Below, in pieces: positions 26,197 to 32,931 of a DNA stretch of 32,931 bases (position 1 is its first letter; each line of letters begins with the position of its first letter). The notes beneath the pieces were generated by a model. That model had not been told where the DNA came from. It made no database searches and saw only the letters and a program-made list of their open reading frames with translations. Location of the stretch: NCBI GenBank assembly GCA_030446505.1, contig JAUJND010000048.1, positions 1 through 32,931 on the forward strand. The letters are read 5' to 3'. Source of the stretch: Chroococcidiopsidaceae cyanobacterium YX2bin18. Lineage in GTDB: Bacteria > Cyanobacteriota > Cyanobacteriia > Cyanobacteriales > Chroococcidiopsidaceae. A program made the translations under genes and the position numbers.

Positions 26197-26603
26197 GTAA
26201 GAATCCCTTTATTGCAAGGTAGACTATTACAGCCTTGAATTTCTCAAATATTATTGAGTCGTACTATTTATAATTTTTAAAAACTTTATAAGAGGTTAAG
26301 TATTATATTTGTATATACCATTACAAGTTTTTAGTTTAGGAAAATATTTTATCCCCAGCAAAACTTATCCAAAAAATGTCAGGTATCGCCTAAGTTATCT
26401 ACTCTTATGAGTCAATCTGTAAAACCATAAAATTTTCCTGAGTCCTGGTAAACAATTGTTTGGCTAGTCTGCGATTTTAAGTCGTTAAGACTTGGGTTCA
26501 CCAAGTTTTAACGGACTTACGCTATCAGCCTGGAAAATACTCAAGCAAGGTAAGTGGCTAATTGCTAATCTTTTAGGGAATATAGTTAATCATAAAAATT
26601 TCA
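26197..26603. other. non-coding region with a hairpin
   Basis: No gene is seen. At 26480-26517 an inverted repeat (AGTCGTTAAGACTTGG, loop GTTCA, CCAAGTTTTAACGGACT) pairs along about 16 bases with one bulge and one mismatch. It lies about 160 bases downstream of the PBP stop and might be a terminator or a dispersed palindrome. Confidence 0.5.
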
Positions 26604-26721
26604 ACTGAGATCAACATTTTAAGGGCTGGGAGCAATAACAAGAGATACTTTAGGTATTGATTACTGAGATCAACATTTTAAGGGCTGGGAGCAATAACAG
26701 GAGATACTTTAGGTATTGATT
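26604..26721. repeat. 59-bp tandem duplication at the PBP gene's 3' end
   Basis: Two adjacent 59-base copies, 26604-26662 and 26663-26721, differ at a single base (AAGAG versus AGGAG). The second copy contains the last 44 bases of the PBP gene and its stop. The first is an extra copy directly downstream. Each begins ACTGAGATCAACATTTTAAG. Confidence 0.9.
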
Positions 26722-28534
26722 TAGGTGGTAGGCGCTCAATTGTAATTAGTGCTTCCATAACTGACTTGACAATCGGGGCGGCAACAGTGGAACCAAAGGC
26801 AATTCCTTTCGGCTCATCCACTACAGCTAATACTACATAACAGGGAGATTCTACTGGCAGGATGCCAACAAAACTAGTGATTTTAGCACTGCTGTAGTAG
26901 CCACCAGTAGGACTAGCCTTTTGAGCGGTGCCAGTTTTACCAGCGATGCGATAACCCTGAATTTGCGCTGCTTTCCCTGTTCCTTGCGTAACCACTGTTT
27001 CCATCATCTCTACCACAGTCTGTGTCGTCTTTGGCGAGAAAATTGGTTGCGGTGCTGGAAGTGAAGGCTGCCAGTGCATTTGACCTTTAGTATCGACTAG
27101 ACCCTGGACTACATGAGGTGTTACTAATTTACCGCCATTAGCTAAAGCGCCGTGTAGTTGTAGCAGCTGGATAGGCGTAAGGGAAAATCCCTGACCAAAC
27201 GCGGTGGTTGCTGGCTCAATTGGGGAAGCGATAAACTCCTTTTGGCTTTTAAGTTGACTCACTGCTTCAAAGGGCAGATCTATTCCAACTCTTTTTCCTA
27301 ATCCCAATTGTTTTAGCCAGTTGTAGTAAACTTCTGGCTTCAATCGTTGCATAACTTGCACCATGCCAACATTACTGGAATATTGCAGAACTCCAGCTAG
27401 GGAGAGCGAGGTACGGTCTTCAGGTTCAGCATTTCTGATTGACCAGCCACTAACTTTAATCACATCGGGGTCGGGAAAAACGCTACTAGGTTTGACTGCG
27501 CCAGTTTCTAAGGCGATCGCCACATTCAAAGGCTTGAACGTTGAACCAGGTTCATAGAGGTCTGCCAGCAGCCAATTTTTAAACGCTCTCGTGTCGGATT
27601 TATAGTACTCATTAGGATCGTAAGAAGGCTCAGAAATCATCGTGAGTAGTGAACCATCCCGCGCATCCATCACAATCACACCCCCGCGCTTGGCACTGAA
27701 CTTTTGCATTAGTTGCCTTAAACTGATCCGCGCTGCTCTTTGCAGTCGGCTATCAATCGTTAGTTTTAGCCGCAGGTCATCAATGTGCAAAAATTTCTCA
27801 GGAACGCGATCGCTCATCAACGCCCCATTTCCGGTTTTACTCAACCGTGCTGTCTGCACAGAGCGTTGGAGCAATTCTCTATGGCTATACTCCACACCAG
27901 CTTGACCGCGACGATCAAGATCAACGTAGCCCACTACATCTGCAACTAAATTTTGTTGTGGGTATAGGCGCGAGTACTCTAAATTCAGTTCTAAACCATT
28001 AAGCCGCAGTGCTGAAATTTTCTCAGCAATTTCTTCCGGCAAGGCAGCAGAAATCCGAATGCCGCTGTCACGGGTGTTAAACTGCTTCACTAAGTCGGCA
28101 GACGGGCGATTAAGAATTACAGCCAGTTGGGTAGCGATTACTTCTTGAGATTCTAAAAAAAGTTTTGGATGGGCGTACAGGCTATAAACAGGTCGATCAA
28201 TCGCTAGTACATTGTTATTCCGATCAACCACTGGACGGCGGGGCGTAAAGGGGCGCAAGTTGACCAGCTGCTGTTGTCGCGCCTTAGCCAATAGTACTGA
28301 TCCTTGAACAAATTGTAGCTGATACAAGTTCACAGCTAGACTTAAACCACTAGCAACCAATACGCCCCAAACGAGCAATAGCCGAAAGTTAGGTATTGAG
28401 GAGCGTTTAAGCTGAGCTTTTAGTGGTTGCTTCCTCGTTTCGCGGCGACGCTTTTTTTTGCGCCCTGTCTCTAAGCGGATCACTGAAGCGCGATGTCTGC
28501 GGTCAAAACCAGAAGGAGGAACCGGAGTAGACAT
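26678..28534 (-). CDS. ftsI: class B penicillin-binding protein (FtsI/PBP2 type)
   Basis: A complete 618-residue septal or elongation transpeptidase that cross-links peptidoglycan in the periplasm. It has a basic cytosolic N-terminus, one membrane helix at about residues 51-72, a pedestal domain (RPVVDRNNNVLAIDRPVYSL) and the transpeptidase domain. The catalytic motifs are intact: STFK 331-334, SSN 386-388 and KTGT 533-536. It follows an FtsL/FtsB-like gene after 128 bases on the same strand, an arrangement that favours the division protein FtsI. The C-terminus SIPKVSPVIAPSP is low-complexity and lies inside the tandem duplication. Start at the ATG at 28534. Confidence 0.93.
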   Translation of the reverse strand: MSTPVPPSGFDRRHRASVIRLETGRKKKRRRETRKQPLKAQLKRSSIPNFRLLLVWGVLVASGLSLAVNLYQLQFVQGSVLLAKARQQQLVNLRPFTPRRPVVDRNNNVLAIDRPVYSLYAHPKLFLESQEVIATQLAVILNRPSADLVKQFNTRDSGIRISAALPEEIAEKISALRLNGLELNLEYSRLYPQQNLVADVVGYVDLDRRGQAGVEYSHRELLQRSVQTARLSKTGNGALMSDRVPEKFLHIDDLRLKLTIDSRLQRAARISLRQLMQKFSAKRGGVIVMDARDGSLLTMISEPSYDPNEYYKSDTRAFKNWLLADLYEPGSTFKPLNVAIALETGAVKPSSVFPDPDVIKVSGWSIRNAEPEDRTSLSLAGVLQYSSNVGMVQVMQRLKPEVYYNWLKQLGLGKRVGIDLPFEAVSQLKSQKEFIASPIEPATTAFGQGFSLTPIQLLQLHGALANGGKLVTPHVVQGLVDTKGQMHWQPSLPAPQPIFSPKTTQTVVEMMETVVTQGTGKAAQIQGYRIAGKTGTAQKASPTGGYYSSAKITSFVGILPVESPCYVVLAVVDEPKGIAFGSTVAAPIVKSVMEALITIERLPPKSIPKVSPVIAPSP

Positions 28535-28662
28535 AAAGAATTTTGACCAAACTAAGGATTTAGGGGTTCGGCAAAGAAAACTGCGCCAGAGACATATACT
28601 ATCGGAGGCTAGATCAGAAAAATTGAACTTCTCTTTCTCTATTTACCCTAGCCTCAGCGCCT

Positions 28663-29184
28663 CTAATAGCCTAGTGGTATCTGTGGTTGTTTAGTAGCGT
28701 TAGTTAGAGGAAGGGTCGAGTTAGCAGCTTGGTCAGGACGCTGGGGTGCTATTGGCAGGAAAATTGCTTCAGTCGGATTGGGCGGTACCAGATTTGTAAT
28801 TGGTTGTTCAGCTTGCAACGCAAACTTGTTTTTCAGCACCTCGCTGGTAGCCGTCAGCTGCCGCTCATGACGCTGCAAAATCTCTAGCTTGCGGTATGCT
28901 TGACTCCACATTTTTTGAGAATAGACCGTCCAGCTATAAACCGAGAGCATTGCTGCCACCAACAAAAACATGACAACAGAGGAGGGGCGCTGCAAGGCGT
29001 ACAAGCGTAGCAACCATAGTGGGGTGCGCGGTCTTAACTGAATTGGGATTTGACCGCTGGTTATGGGACGATTGGGTAAATCCTTGGTTCTCAAAGATAA
29101 TGGAATGCCTTGGAGATTAAATGTAGTAGCTCTTGTTTTCGCCGGAAGTTTGCGTTTGTGGGCAGATGATTTTGAAGCAACCAT
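28663..29184 (-). CDS. FtsL/FtsB-like single-TM protein
   Basis: A 173-residue protein with a basic N-terminal cytosolic region (residues 1-75), one membrane helix at about 87-105 (SSVVMFLLVAAMLSVYSWTV), a coiled-coil-like segment (MWSQAYRKLEILQRHERQLTATSEVLKN) and a proline-rich tail. This is the layout of FtsL/FtsB-type division proteins, though longer. Its place upstream of the class B PBP supports a cell-wall role. No sequence motif is diagnostic, so the name rests on layout and context. Confidence 0.75.
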   Translation of the reverse strand: MVASKSSAHKRKLPAKTRATTFNLQGIPLSLRTKDLPNRPITSGQIPIQLRPRTPLWLLRLYALQRPSSVVMFLLVAAMLSVYSWTVYSQKMWSQAYRKLEILQRHERQLTATSEVLKNKFALQAEQPITNLVPPNPTEAIFLPIAPQRPDQAANSTLPLTNATKQPQIPLGY

Positions 29185-29851
29185 AGACTTCTATCTAAAT
29201 ATGATTTACTAGCCATCACTGAGGGGATTTTTGATGTGCGATTAGTCCTAAATCTAAAATTTGCGCTCCTGCTCAACCCTAGATACCGCCCCATCCTATC
29301 ATCAGACTACTGTAGATCTAAATCCAGTTTAAATATGTCTAAAATAAACGGATATTTCGCAATAGACAGGCGTTTAGGCTAGTGTAAATAAGGTTACATC
29401 CTATTTCTTGAAGTTTTAAGCCTAAGAATTGAAAAATGCACTATATTCATCAGCTGGAGATGAGCCATTGGAGCTTCAACCTCAGGAGAGTAGGAAAGAA
29501 TCTCTGAATTTGCCTTTCTCCTAGCCTTTATACCTGAAGTAGCTCCGTCCCCAGTTTTTAGTCCCTAATTTACTCAAAGCTACGTCTTTAGAGGGAAGAT
29601 GTTGGGTATTAGAAGGCTTACGATTTGTATTCAAATCTGGGGGTTCCGATAAATAACACTTGAAGTAAGGCTTGATGTATAAAGCTAAGCGCTGCAAGCA
29701 TCCTAAAATATTCAGTCATATCTGAATACATTTCCCTAGGAAAGCCCCAAAATTTAACCATAAGTGATCGCGCTTCTTTATAAAATTAAACAAATGCGGT
29801 ATCGTATTCAACGAGTTACTCATTATTGTCGCAATTGGTGAAAGAGGAGTT
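29185..29851. other. 660-bp intergenic region between divergent genes
   Basis: It holds the promoters of the FtsL/B-like gene (minus) and the lipoprotein gene (plus). I see no gene or strong hairpin. AAGAGGAG, just before the lipoprotein ATG, is a good ribosome binding site. Confidence 0.5.
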
Positions 29852-29995
29852 ATGAACAAAAAAATCGTTGGTTTGGCTTTGGTGCTAGGTTTGTTTACAC
29901 TTTTAGGAGCTTGCGATCAAACTGGTGGTGATGCCGGTACAACTGATACTAGCCCGTCCCCAGCAGAATCGCCTGCAACCTCTCCATCTCCCTAA
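29852..29995 (+). CDS. small lipoprotein
   Basis: A 47-residue protein: MNKKIVGLALVLGLFTLLGAC, where the last four residues (LGAC) are the lipobox. The tail is rich in Thr, Asp, Ser and Pro (DTSPSPAESPATSPSP). AAGAGGAG lies eight bases ahead of the ATG. After signal-peptide removal only about 27 residues remain, anchored by lipid to a membrane. Many cyanobacteria carry such short lipoproteins; the function is unknown. A strong hairpin follows 70 bases downstream. Confidence 0.75.
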   Translation: MNKKIVGLALVLGLFTLLGACDQTGGDAGTTDTSPSPAESPATSPSP

Positions 29996-30065
29996 AAGCT
30001 AAAGCATTTAGGTGAGACCATTTATCAAAATTTACTAGTTATTCCTCTCCTCCAAAAAACAACAA

Positions 30066-30103
30066 TTTTGGGATCACAGGTTATGTAGCCTGTGATCCCA
30101 AAA
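30066..30103 (+). terminator. hairpin terminator after the lipoprotein gene
   Basis: TTTTGGGATCACAGG at 30066-30080 pairs with CCTGTGATCCCAAAA at 30089-30103 around an 8-base loop. The T run on the left and A run on the right make it usable on either strand. On the plus strand the A run leads into AATATTTTGAGG rather than a T tract, so termination is likely but not ideal. Confidence 0.65.
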
Positions 30104-30360
30104 AATATTTTGAGGAGAGAATTTTTTTAATACGATATTCTAATTAAATCTACCTGAAAAATTATTTCGGTTGTCTCTTAGTTTTTACCTAGTAAGTAAT
30201 CGTGTCAGGATTAGAGATATTGCTGCTAATAGTTCGCTGAGTCCTCTGATCTCTAATTTGCCTTGTTGTCAAGAATATTTTTAGCTATTTAAACGCCTTG
30301 AGCAAATTTATCTAATGCTAAGAAACTTTTGCTGTTGTTATTTTCGGGCGAAGATTCGTC

Positions 30361-30399
30361 CCGTTGGTCACTCCGAGTGAAACTCGGAGTGACCAACGG
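30361..30399. repeat. perfect 18-bp palindromic hairpin
   Basis: CCGTTGGTCACTCCGAGT and its exact reverse complement flank a 3-base loop (GAA). This is more perfect than a usual terminator and has no T tract. It resembles the short palindromic elements dispersed in many cyanobacterial genomes. Confidence 0.75.
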
Positions 30400-30439
30400 C
30401 TCCGCGAAAAAACAGCCTAGAATATGAGGTGAGAGAAAT

Positions 30440-30760
30440 ATGACATTATTCAAATTACGGTTGCTAAGTTTAAGTGCTACTGGTCTTTTGATCGGGTTAA
30501 TCCAAATCAGGACCGAGTCTGCTGTTTCGTTGCCCCCGCCAGAGGAGACACCTGAAGAAGTATTGCGGACAGGAATTATCACAGAAGCGCGATCGCCTAT
30601 TGATGGTACCCCTCTGACTGCCGCTGAATACGCAGAATTACAAGCCCAACTCCAATCGCGTCCAATTGCTCCACAACTCAACCCTAAAGTTAAGGAAGCA
30701 ATTTTCCTACTTCGTCTCCGGCGAGTGATTCGCACGGTTTTACCGTTTCTGCCGATTTAA
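30440..30760 (+). CDS. conserved secreted or periplasmic protein
   Basis: A 106-residue protein with an N-terminal hydrophobic stretch (residues 8-24), then PPPEETPEEVLRTGIITEARSP, DGTPLTAAEYAELQAQL and a basic C-terminus RRVIRTVLPFLPI. I recognise the EVLRTxIITEARSPIDG pattern as a cyanobacterial conserved hypothetical family, but no function is known. Start at the ATG at 30440. It lies 400 bases before glgB. Confidence 0.75.
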   Translation: MTLFKLRLLSLSATGLLIGLIQIRTESAVSLPPPEETPEEVLRTGIITEARSPIDGTPLTAAEYAELQAQLQSRPIAPQLNPKVKEAIFLLRLRRVIRTVLPFLPI

Positions 30761-31159
30761 GAGGCAATCTCCCTTCAAAATTAATTTTGGTTAGCGAAGC
30801 AGCACGTTAGCACCTGTCCTGGCACTGAGAAATCGCCCTTCTCCAAAATATTAGTTGACGGTTTACAACTAAAATTTTACCCGACTAGTAACAACGCCTA
30901 GAACTTAAGATCACTACCTGGACTAAAAGTGTTCAATCTGTTTAAATCGGCTGAAAACCTTGCATAGTTAGTAAAAGTAACTTTTATTACATAAAAAAAG
31001 AATTTACTAGTGGACGTAGGTAATAAACGACAATTTCAACATCGCCGTTGGTCTGAGGTACTATAAGTTTAACTTTACGGATGATTTGCAAATAAATGTA
31101 AAGACTATGTATAAGTATGAAGATAAAATTCAATTAATTTATTCCAGATAGGTAGTTTC
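30761..31159. promoter_or_regulatory. 400-bp region before glgB with an NtcA-like site
   Basis: No gene is seen. GTA-N8-TAC, the core of the NtcA nitrogen-control site, occurs at 30977-30990, but no TAN3T -10 box lies at the expected 22 bases downstream, so the site is weakly supported. It is 170 bases before the glgB ATG. Confidence 0.35.
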
Positions 31160-32931
31160 ATGACTATGACCATCGCCCCAGAACAGGTTGAGCGCATTGT
31201 TTGGAATCAGCATCACGATCCCTTTGAAGTGCTGGGTTCTCATCCGATAGAACAAGATGGCAAAACCGTCTGGGTGGTGCGAGCCTACCTACCAAATGCA
31301 AGTGCAGCGTGGGTTGTCCGGCCTGAAGAACGACTAGAATATCCGATGCAATCAGTGCATGATGCTCACTTTTTTGAATGTACGATTGACACTCCAGAAC
31401 TGGCGAATTATCAACTGCGAATTCAAGAAGGCGAACACGAGCGCGTCATAAACGATCCCTATGCTTTTCGTTCTCCACGGCTGACGGACTTTGACCTGCA
31501 TTTATTTTCAGAAGGAAACCATCACCGAATTTACGAGAAATTAGGGGCGCACACGACGGAAATAGACGGCGTTAAAGGCGTTTATTTTGCTGTTTGGGCG
31601 CCCAATGCGCGTAATGTTTCTGTTTTAGGTGATTTTAACTATTGGGACGGGCGCAAAAATCAAATGCGTAGAGGTTCCACAGGTATTTGGGAATTATTTA
31701 TTCCCGAACTAGGAGTGGGCGATCGCTACAAATATGAAGTTAAAAACCAGGACGGTCACATTTACGAAAAATCTGACCCCTATGGTTTCCAGCAGGAAGT
31801 TCGCCCCAAAACCGCCTCAATTGTCACCGATTTAAATTCATACAGCTGGAACGACCAGGATTGGATGGAGCAGCGCCGCCATATTGACAACCTGACTCAG
31901 CCGATTTCTGTGTACGAAGTACATTTAGGCTCTTGGCTCCATGCCGCATCAACTGAACCAGCACAGCTGCCTAATGGTGGAGAACCTGTAGTCGTCTCAG
32001 AACTTAAACCGGGGGCACGGTTCCTGACATACCGAGAACTTGCCGCTAAACTCATCCCTTACGTTAAAGAGTTGGGCTTCACTCATCTTGAACTGCTGCC
32101 GATCGCCGAGCATCCTTTTGATGGCTCTTGGGGTTATCAGGTGACTGGCTACTATGCTCCCACATCCCGGTATGGCAATGCTACAGACTTTATGTACTTC
32201 ATTGATCAATGCCATCAAAACGGCATTGGAGTAATTGTAGACTGGGTTCCGGGACACTTTCCTAAAGATGGTCATGGTTTAGCCTACTTCGATGGCTCCC
32301 ACCTTTACGAACACACCGATCCGCGTAAAGGCGAACACAAAGAGTGGGGTACTTTAGTATTCAACTACAACCGCCACGAAGTTAGAAATTTCTTGGTGTC
32401 TAACGCCCTATTTTGGTTTGACAAGTACCACATTGACGGAATTCGAGTAGATGCGGTTGCCTCTATGCTCTATCTCGACTATTGCCGTAAGGAAGGCGAA
32501 TGGCTGCCTAATCAGTACGGAGGCAGAGAAAATCTGGAGGCAGCTGATTTTCTGCGTCAGGTAAATTATGTCATTTTTAGCTATTTCCCCGGTATCCTTT
32601 CAATTGCGGAAGAATCTACATCATGGCCAATGGTATCTTGGCCTACCTACATGGGTGGACTAGGTTTTAACTTAAAGTGGAATATGGGTTGGATGCACGA
32701 TATGCTGGACTATTTCAGCATGGATCCTTGGTTCCGCCAGTTCCACCAGAACAACATCACATTTAGTATGTGGTACAACCATAGCGAAAACTTCATGCTG
32801 GCTCTGTCTCACGATGAAGTAGTACACGGTAAGAGCAACATTATCGGCAAGATGCCAGGAGATACTTGGCAGAAGTTAGCAAATATCCGCTGTTTGTTCT
32901 CTTATATGTTTACTCACCCAGGTAAGAAAAC
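31160..32931 (+). CDS. glgB: 1,4-alpha-glucan branching enzyme (partial, runs off the window)
   Basis: GlgB makes the alpha-1,6 branches of glycogen. The frame is open from the ATG at 31160 to the window edge, 590 codons; the usual length is about 760. An N-terminal carbohydrate-binding region ([10 protein letters not shown]) is followed by a second ([20 protein letters not shown]) and the GH13 barrel. The barrel shows [15 protein letters not shown], the nucleophile Asp431 in GIRVDAVAS, the acid Glu484 in IAEEST and the third acidic motif [12 protein letters not shown]. No internal break is visible. The window ends in FTHPGKK, before the C-terminal domain. Confidence 0.97.
   Translation, partial: MTMTIAPEQVERIVWNQHHDPFEVLGSHPIEQDGKTVWVVRAYLPNASAAWVVRPEERLEYPMQSVHDAHFFECTIDTPELANYQLRIQEGEHERVINDPYAFRSPRLTDFDLHLFSEGNHHRIYEKLGAHTTEIDGVKGVYFAVWAPNARNVSVLGDFNYWDGRKNQMRRGSTGIWELFIPELGVGDRYKYEVKNQDGHIYEKSDPYGFQQEVRPKTASIVTDLNSYSWNDQDWMEQRRHIDNLTQPISVYEVHLGSWLHAASTEPAQLPNGGEPVVVSELKPGARFLTYRELAAKLIPYVKELGFTHLELLPIAEHPFDGSWGYQVTGYYAPTSRYGNATDFMYFIDQCHQNGIGVIVDWVPGHFPKDGHGLAYFDGSHLYEHTDPRKGEHKEWGTLVFNYNRHEVRNFLVSNALFWFDKYHIDGIRVDAVASMLYLDYCRKEGEWLPNQYGGRENLEAADFLRQVNYVIFSYFPGILSIAEESTSWPMVSWPTYMGGLGFNLKWNMGWMHDMLDYFSMDPWFRQFHQNNITFSMWYNHSENFMLALSHDEVVHGKSNIIGKMPGDTWQKLANIRCLFSYMFTHPGKK

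Noticed and set aside
30289-30735. 148-codon open frame on the minus strand
   Set aside because: It runs opposite to the conserved 30440-30760 gene and through the 30361-30399 palindrome. Its translation is rich in Arg and Ser with no domain, which is typical of a shadow frame.
1-32931. CRISPR array, tRNA or rRNA genes
   Set aside because: I saw no regularly spaced repeats, no tRNA T-arm/acceptor pattern and no rRNA-like sequence on either strand by eye.

Overview
The window is chromosomal DNA from a cyanobacterium. HIP1 octamers (GCGATCGC) recur throughout, and the core genes (argF, lexA, class B PBP, glgB, AmpG-type transporter, PsiE, nitrate-reductase-associated protein) have a cyanobacterial character. 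I cannot name the genus from sequence alone.

Layout. Positions 1-2994 hold argF, an unknown secreted protein on the minus strand, and lexA with its own operator. Positions 3080-20748 form one long accessory island built on a DNA phosphorothioation (Dnd) locus. Its left part is a multiply frameshifted DEAD/DEAH restriction helicase and a multiply frameshifted Rad50/DndD-like ATPase. The ATPase gene is split near its 3' end by a composite transposon at 6829-10444: two inverted IS1-family copies, an S-layer-homology gene and an MntP-type gene, flanked by an 8-bp target duplication. The middle holds two broken Uma2-family nucleases, an intact hicB-hicA toxin-antitoxin pair, a DUF4926-type gene, a papain-like putative cysteine hydrolase, a small possible inhibitor, and an intact HNH nuclease with a probable sulfur-binding N-terminal domain. 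A convergent pair follows: a 4-TM protein of 146 aa and a soluble protein of 295 aa. Its size, topology and local motifs recall phage lambda RexB and RexA. The right part is the 3' end of dndC, dndD with one frameshift, dndE, and the Dnd-associated methyltransferase.

Positions 20992-32931 return to ordinary genes: AmpG-like MFS transporter, a small membrane peptide, a GNAT acetyltransferase, a HEAT-repeat protein and a GAF protein (the last four frameshifted), nitrate-reductase-associated protein, PsiE, a ClC remnant, a class B PBP behind an FtsL/B-like gene, a small lipoprotein, a conserved secreted protein, and glgB running off the right edge.

How it fits together. The phosphorothioation system looks dead or dying: dndC has lost its catalytic part and the restriction arm is shredded. 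Newer defence-type genes sit in the gap and are mostly intact. The most interesting point is the RexA/RexB-like pair. The membrane-protein gene has a consensus -10 box overlapped downstream by a perfect cyanobacterial LexA box (14857-14870), the same motif found in front of lexA. This suggests a DNA-damage-controlled abortive-infection module, which is an inference. The number of frameshifts, several in short homopolymers, means read errors must be excluded before the decay is taken at face value.
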